Shown: in pieces, positions 17,539 to 26,888 of the stretch
Numbering within the stretch: the first letter of the stretch is position 1
How the letters are laid out: the number at the start of each line of letters is the position of its first letter
Assembly (NCBI RefSeq): GCF_018304945.1
Contig: NZ_JAGQEE010000007.1
Location: 186,001-250,000, forward strand
From: Collimonas humicola
GTDB lineage: Bacteria > Pseudomonadota > Gammaproteobacteria > Burkholderiales > Burkholderiaceae_D
Reading direction: 5' to 3'
DNA: 64,000 nt
The notes under the pieces: generated by a model
What the model saw: the letters and a program-made list of their open reading frames with translations, nothing else
Databases searched by the model: none
Told to the model about the DNA's origin: nothing
Program-made: the position numbers and the translations under genes

Positions 17539-18462
17539 ATGATTGAATACCTGATTGGCGTCGATGGCGGTGGCACCGGCACCCGCGTGCGCCTGGCGCG
17601 CAACGATGGCGGCGCTGCTGTGCTGCTGGCGACGGGCAGCGGCGGTCCTTCCGGGCTGATGCACGGCGTCGAAGCCGCCTGGTCGGCGGTGCTGGAGGCG
17701 CTGCAGGGCGCATTTTCAAGCGCAGGCCTGGTGCGGCCGGCGCTCGACAGGATGGCCATCGGCCTCGGCCTGGCCGGCGTCAACAACAAGCAATGGGCAG
17801 CCGAATTTTCCGCCAGCAATCCAGGCTTCCGCGATACCGTGATCGAAACCGATGCCTTCACGACATTGGTAGGCGCGCATCAGGGCCGGCCCGGGGTGAT
17901 CATCGCCATCGGCACCGGCAGCGTCGGCGAAGTGCTGACTGCCGAGGGCAAGCGGCGCGAAGTCGGCGGCTGGGGCTTTCCCGCCAGCGACGAAGCCGGC
18001 GGCGCCTGGCTCGGCATGCGCGCCATTACCCACGCCCAGCATGTGCTGGACGGCCGCGCTGCCGGCAGCGATTTTGCCCGCGCGCTGATCCACTTTTGCG
18101 ACCGCAGCAACCAAGCCCGCGGCGCCCGCTTCGACAGCCATCGCGACAGCATGTTCGCCTGGCTGGCAGGCGCCAGCCAGACCAGCTATGCGCAACTGGC
18201 GCCGCTGGTGATCGAGCATGCCGCCAGCGACGCCGCGGCCCGCCAGCTGATGCTGGCGGCCGGCCAGGAAGTGGCGCGCATCGCCGCTTCCCTGGATCCG
18301 GATGGACAACTGCCGATTGCACTGTGCGGCGGCCTCGCCGCGCATTTACAGCCGTACCTGCCGGAGCCGCTGCTGGCGCTGGTAGTCAAGCCGCATGCAG
18401 ATGCCGCAGCGGGCGCATTACGCTTAATCGACCAAAGATTAAAAGGGAAGCAAACATGCTAG
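17539..18462 (+). CDS. N-acetylglucosamine kinase, BadF/BadG/BcrA/BcrD ATPase family
   Basis: 307 residues from ATG 17539 (MIEYLIGVDGGGTGTRV); GGATG lies upstream. In-frame starts at 17482 and 17503 sit too close to the predicted transcription start or lack a site. The phosphate-1 loop GVDGGGTGT, phosphate-2 GTGSVGEV and adenosine loop LCGGLAAH define the ASKHA fold of GlcNAc/glucosamine kinases. It would phosphorylate imported GlcNAc at C6. It is the first gene of a tightly packed operon: its TAG overlaps the ATG of the GntR gene (ATGCTAG). Confidence 0.87.
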   Translation: MIEYLIGVDGGGTGTRVRLARNDGGAAVLLATGSGGPSGLMHGVEAAWSAVLEALQGAFSSAGLVRPALDRMAIGLGLAGVNNKQWAAEFSASNPGFRDTVIETDAFTTLVGAHQGRPGVIIAIGTGSVGEVLTAEGKRREVGGWGFPASDEAGGAWLGMRAITHAQHVLDGRAAGSDFARALIHFCDRSNQARGARFDSHRDSMFAWLAGASQTSYAQLAPLVIEHAASDAAARQLMLAAGQEVARIAASLDPDGQLPIALCGGLAAHLQPYLPEPLLALVVKPHADAAAGALRLIDQRLKGKQTC

Positions 18463-19190
18463 CTCAGATAGAAAAACTCAAGCCGGACGGCGCCAGCGAC
18501 ACGCCTTTGTACCTGCAACTGGTCAACCGGCTGTCGGAGCAGATCAACGGCGGCGTCTGGCAGCCGGATGAAGCGCTGCCTTCCGAAAGGATCCTGGCGG
18601 AATCGCTGGAAATCTCGCGGGTGACCGCGCGCAAAGCCATCGATGTCTTGTGCGAGCGCGGCATGCTGATCCGCAAGCGCGGTTCCGGCACCTATATCAC
18701 GCCCAAGCTGGAACAGCCTTTGTCGCGCCTGACCAACTTCAGCGAAGAACTGCGGCAGCGCGGTTTCCGGCCGGGTTCGCAATGGCTGTTGCGCGAGACC
18801 GGCATCGCCGTCGCCGAAGAAATCCTGGCGCTGGGCCTGTCGCCGAACACCGTGGTGTCGCGCCTGAAGCGCCTGCGTACCGCCGACGACGTGGTGATGG
18901 CGATCGAAACGACCACCATCCCCGCCTTGTACCTGCCGGATCCGAAAGCCGTGACCGATTCGCTGTATGTGCACCTGGAGACGCTCGGCGTGGCGCCGGT
19001 GCGCGCCCTGCAGCATATCCGCGCCATCAACGCCAGCGCCGACCAGGCCAAGCTGGCCGACATCAAGACCGGCGCCGCGATGCTGCATATCACCCGCGTC
19101 GGCTATCTGGAAAACGGCGCGGCGATCGAGCTGTCGCATTCCTATTGCCGGAGCGACTACTACGACTTCGTTGCGGAGCTGCGGCGATGA
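18456..19190 (+). CDS. GntR-family (HutC/UTRA) regulator of GlcNAc metabolism
   Basis: 244 residues from ATG 18456. Residues 20-85 form the winged helix (LPSERILAESLEISRVTARKAIDVL). Residues 95-240 form a UTRA effector domain with FSEELRQRG and HSYCRSDYYDF. This is the NagR/DasR/PhnF layout; such regulators sense GlcNAc-6-P or GlcN-6-P. It sits between the kinase and nagA with overlapping ends (shares ATGA with nagA). It probably represses the three promoters bearing the AATACCA half-site. Symbols nagR or nagQ would be plausible. Confidence 0.88.
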   Translation: MLAQIEKLKPDGASDTPLYLQLVNRLSEQINGGVWQPDEALPSERILAESLEISRVTARKAIDVLCERGMLIRKRGSGTYITPKLEQPLSRLTNFSEELRQRGFRPGSQWLLRETGIAVAEEILALGLSPNTVVSRLKRLRTADDVVMAIETTTIPALYLPDPKAVTDSLYVHLETLGVAPVRALQHIRAINASADQAKLADIKTGAAMLHITRVGYLENGAAIELSHSYCRSDYYDFVAELRR

Positions 19191-20350
19191 CCGATGGCCG
19201 CCACCCAGGCGGCGCATCGAGCCACGGCAATGATCTGTCCGGCGTGACGCTGAGGGGCAATATCCTGACGCCGCAGGGCTGGGTCAGCGGCAGCCTGCAT
19301 TTCGACGGCCGCATCGCTGCGATCGACGGCATGCCGGCCGATCCTGCCGACAACCTCGATCCCTACATCCTGCCCGGCTTCATCGATTTGCATGTGCATG
19401 GCGGCGGCGGCAAGGACATCATGGATGGCGGCGACGCCGTCGATGTCATCGCCGCCATCCACGCGCGGCATGGCACCACCAGCATGCTGGCCACCACCAT
19501 GACGTCGCCGCTCAGCGATCTCGAAAACGCACTGGAAGCCTGCGGCCACGCCTGCCGCGCGCGCCGTCCCGGCACTGCGCGGGTGCTGGGCGTGCATCTG
19601 GAAGGGCCGTACATCAACCCGGGCAAGCTCGGCGCCCAGCCCGATTTCGCGCAGCCGGCGAGCTTGCAGGAAGTGACGCGGCTGAGCGCGCTGGCGCCGG
19701 TCAAGCTGATTACGGTGGCGCCGGAAATCGCCGGCCACCTGGAGGTGGTGCGGATGCTCAGCGATTCGGGCATGCGGGTGCAGATCGGCCATACCCTGGG
19801 CAGCTATGAAGACGGCGTCCAGGCGCTGGCGCACGGCGCTTCCGGCTTCACCCATCTGTTCAACGCCATGACCGCCTTCCAGGCGCGCGCGCCGGGCATG
19901 GTCGGCGCCGCGCTGGCGCATGCGCGCTACTCGGAACTGATTCCCGACCTGCTGCACGTGCATCCAGGGGCGATCAAGGCCGCCCTGCGCGCGATTCCGC
20001 GTTTGTACTGCGTGACCGATTCGACCGCCGCCACCGGCATGCCGGACGGCGACTACATGCTGGGGCGCCAGCAGGTACACAAATGCATGGGCGGCGTCAG
20101 GCTGGCCGACGGCACCCTGGCCGGCAGCACGCTGACCATGGACCAGGCGCTGCGCAACCTGGTTGGCCTCGGCCTCGACCTGGCCGATGCCTCGCGCCGC
20201 GTTTCGACCTATGCCGCCGACCATCTCGGCTTGCCGGAACGCGGCCGCCTGGCAAGCGGTTGTCATGCCGATCTGGTGGTACTGGACCGGAAACTCAATT
20301 TAACCAAGGTATATGTAGAGGGAGAGCAGATTGGTCTCACAGATGTTTAG
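19187..20350 (+). CDS. nagA: N-acetylglucosamine-6-phosphate deacetylase
   Basis: 387 residues from the ATG overlapping the preceding TGA. Metal ligands and signatures are present: GFIDLHVHGGGG, HLEGPYINPGKLGAQ, IGHTLGSYEDG, FTHLFNAM and the catalytic Asp in VTDSTAATG. The C-terminal small beta domain ends in the typical GCHADLVVLD. It converts GlcNAc-6-P to GlcN-6-P and acetate, in the step before the SIS deaminase encoded next. Confidence 0.95.
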   Translation: MTDGRHPGGASSHGNDLSGVTLRGNILTPQGWVSGSLHFDGRIAAIDGMPADPADNLDPYILPGFIDLHVHGGGGKDIMDGGDAVDVIAAIHARHGTTSMLATTMTSPLSDLENALEACGHACRARRPGTARVLGVHLEGPYINPGKLGAQPDFAQPASLQEVTRLSALAPVKLITVAPEIAGHLEVVRMLSDSGMRVQIGHTLGSYEDGVQALAHGASGFTHLFNAMTAFQARAPGMVGAALAHARYSELIPDLLHVHPGAIKAALRAIPRLYCVTDSTAATGMPDGDYMLGRQQVHKCMGGVRLADGTLAGSTLTMDQALRNLVGLGLDLADASRRVSTYAADHLGLPERGRLASGCHADLVVLDRKLNLTKVYVEGEQIGLTDV

Positions 20351-21368
20351 TTCACAGATGTTGCAGGAAGCGTGTTCGGCCGCCGACCACGTGGCTTTAC
20401 AGCTGGCGCGCGACGGCGACAGCTACGCCGCGCTGGCCGCTCGCCTGCGCCAGGCGCAGCCGGCCAGCGTGCTGACAGTGGCGCGCGGCAGTTCCGACCA
20501 CGCCGCCAATTACTGCGCCTACCTGATCATGGCGCGCCTGGGCCGCATCGTCGCCTCGTTGCCGATGTCGCTGGTGACGCTGTACAAATCGCCGCTGCTG
20601 GCGCGCGATGCGCTGGCGATCGCGGTGTCGCAATCCGGCCAGAGTCCGGACGTGATCGAACCGATCCGCTATTTCCGCGAAGGCGGCGCCACGACTGTCG
20701 CGCTGGTGAACGATGCCGGCTCGCCGCTGGCCGCCAGCGCCGAATGGACGCTGCCGCTGCACGCCGGTCCCGAGCTGAGCGTGGCGGCGACCAAGAGCTT
20801 CATCACCAGCCTGGCGGCGGCGGCGCGGCTGGTGGGGCACTGGCAGGGCGATGCCGAATTCCTGGCGCAGATCGAGGCCTTGCCGGAAGCCTTGCAAAAG
20901 GCGACAGAAGTCGACTGGTCGCCAGCGATCGAAGTGCTGGCGCCGGCTTCCAGGATCATGGTGGTCGGCCGCGGCGCCAGTTTCCCGGTGGCGCTGGAAG
21001 CGGCGCTGAAGTTCAAGGAAACCTCGGTGCTGCAAGCCGAAGCATTCAGCGGCGCCGAGATCAAGCATGGCCCGATGGCCTTGATCGACGAAGGCTACCC
21101 TTTGCTGATTTTCGCCACGCGCGGACCGACCCAGGCCAGCCTGCTCAAGCTGGCGGAAGAAATGCGCGGCCGCGGCGCGCGCGTATTGCTGGCGGCGCCG
21201 GCCGACATCAAGGAACGCGACCTGACCTTGCCGCTGGGGCCGACGCCGGACCTGGATCCGATCGCGGCCATCCAGGCTTTCTATGTGATGGCGGCCAAGC
21301 TGTCGATCGCGCGCGGCCTTGATCCGGACCGTCCGCGCCATCTGAGCAAGGTCACCAAGACTAATTGA
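20331..21368 (+). CDS. SIS-domain glucosamine-6-phosphate deaminase (NagB-II type)
   Basis: 345 residues. The TTG at 20331 has AGGGAGAG 5 nt upstream; the ATG at 20343 is the alternative. Two SIS domains are visible: ARGSSDHAANY and SQSGQSPD in the first, and FKETSVLQAEAFSGAEIKHGP in the second. This is the isomerase half of GlmS without the glutaminase domain. Such proteins replace classical NagB in many proteobacteria (NagB-II) and convert GlcN-6-P to fructose-6-P and ammonia. The gene overlaps nagA, consistent with that step. Confidence 0.88.
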   Translation: MVSQMFSSQMLQEACSAADHVALQLARDGDSYAALAARLRQAQPASVLTVARGSSDHAANYCAYLIMARLGRIVASLPMSLVTLYKSPLLARDALAIAVSQSGQSPDVIEPIRYFREGGATTVALVNDAGSPLAASAEWTLPLHAGPELSVAATKSFITSLAAAARLVGHWQGDAEFLAQIEALPEALQKATEVDWSPAIEVLAPASRIMVVGRGASFPVALEAALKFKETSVLQAEAFSGAEIKHGPMALIDEGYPLLIFATRGPTQASLLKLAEEMRGRGARVLLAAPADIKERDLTLPLGPTPDLDPIAAIQAFYVMAAKLSIARGLDPDRPRHLSKVTKTN

Positions 21369-21424
21369 GCCAGTCAACGCAACAAGTTTGCGCCGGCGCT
21401 GCGCCTGCGCGATGGAGATGCAAC

Positions 21425-22951
21425 ATGAGTAACACAGCCAGCAAGCCCGGCCGCAGCGCGCGTGAAAGCGCCGGGCAACTGATCATGATCCGTTTTCCTG
21501 GCACGGTGCTGGACGACGATACCGCGCAGTTCTTGCGCGACAACCATATCCGGGCAGTCTGCCTGTTCCGCCAGAACATGGTCGATGCCGCGCAGCTGAG
21601 CAAGCTGACCGCCGACCTGCGCGCCGCGATGGGACCGAACGCCCTGATCGGCATCGACCAGGAAGGCGGCGCGGTGGTGCGCGCTACCTGGCTGCCGGCG
21701 CCGCCGGCGGCGATGTCGCTGGGCGCCGGCAACGACCTGGCGCTGGCGCAGGCGGTCGGGGCGGCGGTGGCGCGCGGCATCCGTTCGCTCGGCTTCAACT
21801 GGAATTTCGCGCCGGTGCTGGACCTCAACAACAATCCGGCCAACCCGGTGATCGGCGAACGCTCCTTCGGCTCCGATCCCCAGCGCGCCACCGAGCTGGC
21901 GCTGGCGTGGATGGAGGGCAGCCTGGCGGAAGGCGTGGCTTGCTGCGTCAAGCACTTCCCCGGCCATGGCGACACCCACGTCGATTCGCATCGCGACCTG
22001 CCCACCGTCGACAAGCCGCGCAGCGCGCTCGATGCGCTGGAGCTGGCGCCGTTCAAGGCAGCGCACCGGGCGCCGGCCATGATGAGCGCGCACATCGTCT
22101 ATCCGGCACTGGACGCCGAACATCCGGCCACCTTGTCGCGCAAGATCCTAACCGATCTGTTGCGCACCGAATGGGATTATCGCGGCGTCATCATCACCGA
22201 CGGCATGGACATGCATGCCATCGCCGGCCGCTACGGCGTCGGCAATGCCGCGGTGCAGGCCTTGTCGGCCGGCGCCGACATGGTCATGGCGCTCGGCAAC
22301 CGCAGCACGCAGGAAGAAACGCTGGCGGCCCTGACGGCGGCGCTGTCCGCAGCCGAGGAGGGCGGCAACCTTGACCGCGCCGGCATCGATGCCCGCCTGG
22401 CCCGTCTCGACGCGCTGGCGGCTGCCTACCCATGCGCCGCCGGCAGCTATCTCACGGAAGCCGAAGACCGGCGCCTGATGGCGGCAGCCTGGCGCCGCGG
22501 CCTGACCGTGACCGGCAATCCGCAACCGCTGGCCGACGGCGCCAAAGTGCGCCTGCTGGCCTGCGCCGATGCCGCCGGCGACGGCGTTTCCGAAGCCGGC
22601 TTGCCGGCCAGCGCGGTGGCAGCCTTGCTGGCGCGCCGCTACGATGTCGAACTGGTCACTTTCGACGATGACGACAGCGTCGACTGGCGCTCGCTGCCGG
22701 ACGACGGCCGGACCGTGATCCTGGCCTCCACCACGCGTCTGCGCTACGGCGAACGGGCGCGCAAGGAGTGGCGTCCCGATCTGCACCTGGCGCTGTGGAA
22801 TCCGTTCCAGACCCTGGACATCGCCGCGCCCGCGCTGATCAGCTACGGCTTCGCCGATGCGGCGCTGGAAGCCGTGGCCGACTGGCTGGCCGGCAAGCAA
22901 CCAGCCGCAGGCAGGATTCCGCTGGCATCCATGGCCAGCGGCCCGCAATAA
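21425..22951 (+). CDS. GH3 beta-N-acetylhexosaminidase, NagZ-like with extra C-terminal domain
   Basis: 508 residues from ATG 21425 with GGAG 7 nt before it. The NagZ signature KHFPGHGDTHVDSH carries the catalytic His-Asp pair, and ITDGMDM holds the nucleophile Asp. The first 350 residues cover the whole NagZ barrel. About 150 further residues form a second domain, absent from short cell-wall NagZ enzymes but present in exo-hexosaminidases of chitin loci. No signal peptide, so it should be cytoplasmic and cut imported chitobiose to GlcNAc. It lies in the same operon as nagA and the deaminase gene. Confidence 0.9.
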   Translation: MSNTASKPGRSARESAGQLIMIRFPGTVLDDDTAQFLRDNHIRAVCLFRQNMVDAAQLSKLTADLRAAMGPNALIGIDQEGGAVVRATWLPAPPAAMSLGAGNDLALAQAVGAAVARGIRSLGFNWNFAPVLDLNNNPANPVIGERSFGSDPQRATELALAWMEGSLAEGVACCVKHFPGHGDTHVDSHRDLPTVDKPRSALDALELAPFKAAHRAPAMMSAHIVYPALDAEHPATLSRKILTDLLRTEWDYRGVIITDGMDMHAIAGRYGVGNAAVQALSAGADMVMALGNRSTQEETLAALTAALSAAEEGGNLDRAGIDARLARLDALAAAYPCAAGSYLTEAEDRRLMAAAWRRGLTVTGNPQPLADGAKVRLLACADAAGDGVSEAGLPASAVAALLARRYDVELVTFDDDDSVDWRSLPDDGRTVILASTTRLRYGERARKEWRPDLHLALWNPFQTLDIAAPALISYGFADAALEAVADWLAGKQPAAGRIPLASMASGPQ

Positions 22952-22966
22952 ACCTCAGGAACCAGA

Positions 22967-24322
22967 ATGGCTTACCAACTCGGCAATCAGGAATCGATCA
23001 TCCTACCCACGGCGGCTGTCGACATGCGCATAGAAGAAAAGCCCGAACACCACCCGGCGCTCTGGGTGCCGACACTGTACTTTGCCGAGGGCTTGCCGTA
23101 TTTCGTGGTGGCGACCATTGCCGGCCTGATGTACAAGAGCATGGGCATGGGCAACGACCAGATTGCGCTATGGACCGGCATGCTGGGTTTCGTCTGGGTC
23201 TTCAAGCCGCTCTGGAGTCCGTTCCTGGAAGCGGCGCGCAGCAAGAAGGCTATCGTCCTGCTGTTCCAGTTTTTCGGCGGCGCCAGCCTCGGGCTGGTGG
23301 CGCTGGCGCTGCATTTGCCGAACTATTTTGCCGTCAGCATTGCCTTGCTGGGACTGGTGGCGATTTCTTCCGCCACGCACGATATCGCGGCCGACGGCTT
23401 GTACATCGCCAGCCTGAGTTCGACCCAGCAGGCCACCTATGCCGGCTGGCAGGGCGGCTTCTACAATGTGGCGCGTTTCTTTTCGCTGGGCGGGCTGGTG
23501 GTGCTGGCCGGCTATTTCGAGAAGCACATGGCGGTGGCGCAAGCCTGGAGCCTGATCTTCGGCATGCTGGGGTTGAGCATGCTGCTGCTGGCGGCCTATC
23601 ATCTGTGGGCCTTGCCGGCTGGCCGCAATCCGGCCCGTCCTGCCGGCGGGATGAAGGGGGTCTGGCTGACCTTGCGCGAAGTGATCATCGATTTCTTCCA
23701 GAAGCCGGGCATCTGGCTGGCGATCCTGTTCATCATCCTGTTCCGCGCCGGCGAAGGCCAGATCACCACCATCGGCCCGCTGTTCCTGCGGGCGGCGCGC
23801 GCTGAGGGCGGCCTCGGGCTGGCGACAGCGGAAGTCGGCGCCGTGTACGGCACGCTGGCCACGGTCGCCTTCATCGGAGGCAGCCTGCTGGGCGGCTATT
23901 TCACCGCCTGGCGCGGCTTGAAGCGCAGCATGTTCTTCCTGATCCTGGCGATGAACCTGCCGAACCTGGCTTACTTTTTCCTGAGCACCGCCATGCCCGC
24001 CAACCTGGGCGTGATCGGCGCCGCCCTGAGCCTGGAGATGTTCGGCTACGGCTTCGGCTTCGTCGGGCTGATCCTGTTCATCATGCAGGAAGTCGCGGTC
24101 GGCAAGTACCAGATGGCGCACTACGCGCTGGGCACCGGCATCATGCAGCTGGGCTATGTACTGTTCAAGATCGTCAGCGGCTCGGTGCAGGCGGCGCTCG
24201 GCTACCAGCATTTTTTCCTGTGGGTGCTGGTGTCGGCGATACCGGTGCTGCTGCTGTCGCGCATCGTGCCGATCGGGCGTCATGAAAAGGCCGGCGGCGA
24301 TGCGGCGCAGGCGGCAAGCTAG
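22967..24322 (+). CDS. AmpG-like MFS transporter
   Basis: 451 residues with AGGAA before the ATG and about twelve membrane helices. LYFAEGLPYFVVATIAGLMYKSMGM near the N-terminus, KPLWSPFLEA and SATHDIAADGLYIA match AmpG/PAT-family permeases. AmpG imports GlcNAc-anhydromuropeptides. In this operon the substrate is more likely GlcNAc or chitobiose crossing the inner membrane. The cytoplasmic GH3 enzyme next to it supports import of oligomers. Confidence 0.85.
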   Translation: MAYQLGNQESIILPTAAVDMRIEEKPEHHPALWVPTLYFAEGLPYFVVATIAGLMYKSMGMGNDQIALWTGMLGFVWVFKPLWSPFLEAARSKKAIVLLFQFFGGASLGLVALALHLPNYFAVSIALLGLVAISSATHDIAADGLYIASLSSTQQATYAGWQGGFYNVARFFSLGGLVVLAGYFEKHMAVAQAWSLIFGMLGLSMLLLAAYHLWALPAGRNPARPAGGMKGVWLTLREVIIDFFQKPGIWLAILFIILFRAGEGQITTIGPLFLRAARAEGGLGLATAEVGAVYGTLATVAFIGGSLLGGYFTAWRGLKRSMFFLILAMNLPNLAYFFLSTAMPANLGVIGAALSLEMFGYGFGFVGLILFIMQEVAVGKYQMAHYALGTGIMQLGYVLFKIVSGSVQAALGYQHFFLWVLVSAIPVLLLSRIVPIGRHEKAGGDAAQAAS

Positions 24323-24324
24323 CG

Positions 24325-25236
24325 ATGCGGCATTTTCGATATGGCGCATTGGCGTTGACCTTGGCGCTGGCGGCGGGCGGCGTCATGGCTGCTGCCGATT
24401 CAATTTTCTTTGACGATTTCCACTACGCCGACACCAAGGCGCTGGCGGCCGGCGGCTGGAAGATCCGCGACCAGCAGGGCCATCCCGGCATCGAGCACGG
24501 GCAGTGGGGGCCGGACACCGTCAGCCTGGTAGACGATCCGCAAACCGGCGGCGCGCGCCTGCTGCGCCTCAATGCGCGCACCGACGGCACGCCGCAAGGC
24601 ACCTTCCAGGCCCAGCTCTGCCATCAGCGCAAGTATTTCGAAGGCACCTACGCCGCCCGCATACGTTTCAGCGATGCGCCGCTGGCGGGACCCGGCGGCG
24701 ACCTGGTGGTCGAGTCCTTCTATACCTCCAGTCCGCTCAAGCATGATTTCGATCCGCAATACAGCGAACTGGACTGGGAGTACCTGCCCAACGGCGGCTG
24801 GGGCAATCCACGCAGCCGCCTGTACAGCGTGTCCTGGCAGACGGTGCAGATGGAGCCCTGGAATGCTTTCAACCAGGTGCACGAAGAACAGCGCGCGCTG
24901 GGCGGCTGGCACACGGTGCTGATGCAGGTTGCGGCCGGCAAGATCCGCTATTTCCTCGATGGCGCGCAGCTCGACGAGCACGGCGGCCGCAATTACCCGG
25001 CGCAGCCGATGTCGATCAATTTCAACCTGTGGTTCTCGCCTAGCGGCGTGCTGGCCGACAGCAAGGAGCAACGCAGCTACCAGCAGGATGTGGCCTGGGT
25101 GCTGCACGCCAAGGATAGGCTGCTGTCGCCGGCGCAGGTGGACGCTGCCGTCGGCGCCTATCGCAAGGCCGACACCCACCGGATCGATACCGTACCCGCG
25201 ATGACGCCGGCCCTGGCGTCGAACTGCGATTTCTGA
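24325..25236 (+). CDS. Secreted GH16-family glycoside hydrolase
   Basis: 303 residues, starting 2 nt after the transporter gene. Signal peptide MRHFRYGALALTLALAAGG... cleaved near VMA-AAD. The GH16 active-site pattern ExDxxE is present as SELDWEYL (about residue 150), with the Trp-rich surround (PNGGWG, VSWQTVQ) of the beta-jelly-roll fold. GH16 enzymes usually cut beta-1,3/1,4-glucans; some family members act on chitin-glucan. The location in a GlcNAc operon suggests activity on fungal or arthropod wall polymers. Confidence 0.8.
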   Translation: MRHFRYGALALTLALAAGGVMAAADSIFFDDFHYADTKALAAGGWKIRDQQGHPGIEHGQWGPDTVSLVDDPQTGGARLLRLNARTDGTPQGTFQAQLCHQRKYFEGTYAARIRFSDAPLAGPGGDLVVESFYTSSPLKHDFDPQYSELDWEYLPNGGWGNPRSRLYSVSWQTVQMEPWNAFNQVHEEQRALGGWHTVLMQVAAGKIRYFLDGAQLDEHGGRNYPAQPMSINFNLWFSPSGVLADSKEQRSYQQDVAWVLHAKDRLLSPAQVDAAVGAYRKADTHRIDTVPAMTPALASNCDF

Positions 25237-25256
25237 TTTTACTGAGCGAGCGCCTG

Positions 25257-26432
25257 ATGAAACTGATGAGATTGTCGATGTCGATGGCGGCCATGCTGCC
25301 GTTGCTGGCCAGTGCGGCTGCAGGCAGCCTGCCGGCGTACAAAGTCGTTGCCTACTACTTGCCTTCGCAACGTCCATACTCGGTTGCGGATATCGATCCC
25401 GGCAAAATCACGCATCTGAATTACGCCTTCGCCGTCATCAAGGATGGCGAGGTGGCGGCCGACCAGGCCATCAGCGCCGAGCAGGGACAGCGCGATTTTG
25501 TCGTGCTGCGCGCCCTGAAGCAGCGCAACCCGGCCCTGAAAACCCTGATCTCGGTCGGCGGCTGGGCCGGCTCGAAGGATTTTTCCAATGTCGCGCTGAC
25601 GCCGCAGGCGCGCCGCAAGTTTGCCGCCAGCGCGCTGGCTTTCATCCGCAAGAACGGCTTTGACGGCGTCGACATCGACTGGGAATTTCCGGTGGCCGGC
25701 GGCGATGCCGGCAACGCCATGCGGCCGGAGGACAAGCAGAACTACACGCTGCTGCTGCAAGCCTTGCGCGACAAGCTCGACAGCGCAGGCAGGCAGGAGC
25801 ACCGCAGCTATCTGCTGACCGCGGCGGTCGGCAACAACCAGGCGTTTTTCCAGAATACCGAAATGGCCAAGGTGGCGGCGATCCTGGACTGGGTCAACAT
25901 CATGACCTACGACTTCAGCGGCACATGGAACAAGTTTGCCGGCCATGTCGCGCCCTTGTACAACGACCCGGCGCTGGCGCGGCCGGAAGCCAACCCCAGG
26001 TTCAATGTCAGCAGCACGGTGGAGATGGCTTTGCAGGACGGCATCCCGGCCGCCAAGCTGGTGCTGGGCATGCCTTTCTATGGCTATAGCTGGAAAAAGT
26101 GTGGCGCCGGCCTGCACGGCCAGCACCAGGATTGCGACGGCAAGGGGCGCGGCAGTACGGAGGAGGGCGAACTCGACTACAGCGACATCGCCGCCACGCT
26201 GGTGAACCGCAATGGCTTCACGCGCTACTGGAACGACGCGGCCAAGGTGCCATATCTGTTCAATCCCGATACCGGCGAATTCGTCAGCTATGACGATCCC
26301 GAATCGCTGGAGTACAAGATCAGCTACCTGAAGCAGATGGGATTGGGCGGCGCCATGTTCTGGCAATTGTCGGCCGACCGCAATGCAGTCTTGCTGGACA
26401 AAGTGGCGGCCGGCCTGCTGCCGCCGAAATAA
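25257..26432 (+). CDS. Secreted GH18 chitinase (single domain)
   Basis: 391 residues with an N-terminal signal peptide cleaved near AAA-GSL. The GH18 motif is FDGVDIDWEFP (Glu is the acid/base), with SVGGW upstream and MTYDFSGTW and MFWQLSADRN downstream, all canonical chitinase strands. There is no carbohydrate-binding module. As the last gene of the GlcNAc operon it probably shares the operator at 17401-17434. It would release chitobiose from chitin or trim oligomers in the periplasm. Confidence 0.93.
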   Translation: MKLMRLSMSMAAMLPLLASAAAGSLPAYKVVAYYLPSQRPYSVADIDPGKITHLNYAFAVIKDGEVAADQAISAEQGQRDFVVLRALKQRNPALKTLISVGGWAGSKDFSNVALTPQARRKFAASALAFIRKNGFDGVDIDWEFPVAGGDAGNAMRPEDKQNYTLLLQALRDKLDSAGRQEHRSYLLTAAVGNNQAFFQNTEMAKVAAILDWVNIMTYDFSGTWNKFAGHVAPLYNDPALARPEANPRFNVSSTVEMALQDGIPAAKLVLGMPFYGYSWKKCGAGLHGQHQDCDGKGRGSTEEGELDYSDIAATLVNRNGFTRYWNDAAKVPYLFNPDTGEFVSYDDPESLEYKISYLKQMGLGGAMFWQLSADRNAVLLDKVAAGLLPPK

Positions 26433-26437
26433 TCTGC

Positions 26438-26455
26438 CTTGCCCGCCCGGGCAAG
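26438..26455. terminator. Short GC hairpin between convergent genes
   Basis: CTTGCCCG / CGGGCAAG with a 2-nt loop, directly after the chitinase stop. No clear T-run follows, so it is a weak or factor-assisted terminator. Confidence 0.4.
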
Positions 26456-26468
26456 ATACTCCTCTTGC

Positions 26469-26819
26469 TTATTCCAGATGCCAGCCGCGCGCGTACAGGC
26501 AGGATTTCACCATCTCGTCGCGTTCGCGGTCATTGATATCGTATTGCGAATAGCTGGGCGGCGTGTACATGCCAGGGTAGGTCGTGCACCTGGTGTCGCC
26601 ATTGTCGTTTTTCTTGCAATAGGTATTGCCCGGCGTTTGCATGCCAGGATTGAACTGGTTCACCACCACGATCGGATAGATGCGCATGGCTTCCTGCTTG
26701 CAAGCGAATTCGTCGGGATACAGCTCGGTGGAGGGCTTGCTCGGATGGACCCAGGTGGAGGCGCAGCCTGACAAGACGGCGGCGGCGAGGATGGCGACTG
26801 CGGGATGCGAAACTTTCAT
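26469..26819 (-). CDS. Small envelope lipoprotein of unknown function
   Basis: 116 residues with lipobox VLSGC (Cys19). The mature part has four more cysteines that could form two disulfides (about residues 40-107) and the motif GNTYCKKNDNGDTRCTTYPG. I do not recognise the family. It lies between two chitinase genes but on its own; a strong terminator separates it from the upstream minus-strand chitinase. Confidence 0.7.
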   Translation of the reverse strand: MKVSHPAVAILAAAVLSGCASTWVHPSKPSTELYPDEFACKQEAMRIYPIVVVNQFNPGMQTPGNTYCKKNDNGDTRCTTYPGMYTPPSYSQYDINDRERDEMVKSCLYARGWHLE

Positions 26820-26888
26820 TTAGGCTCTTTGGGGACGACGTGAAACGGTAGCTGTTGAGCAAATAGTAACATCCGCATCGCATCAGGC

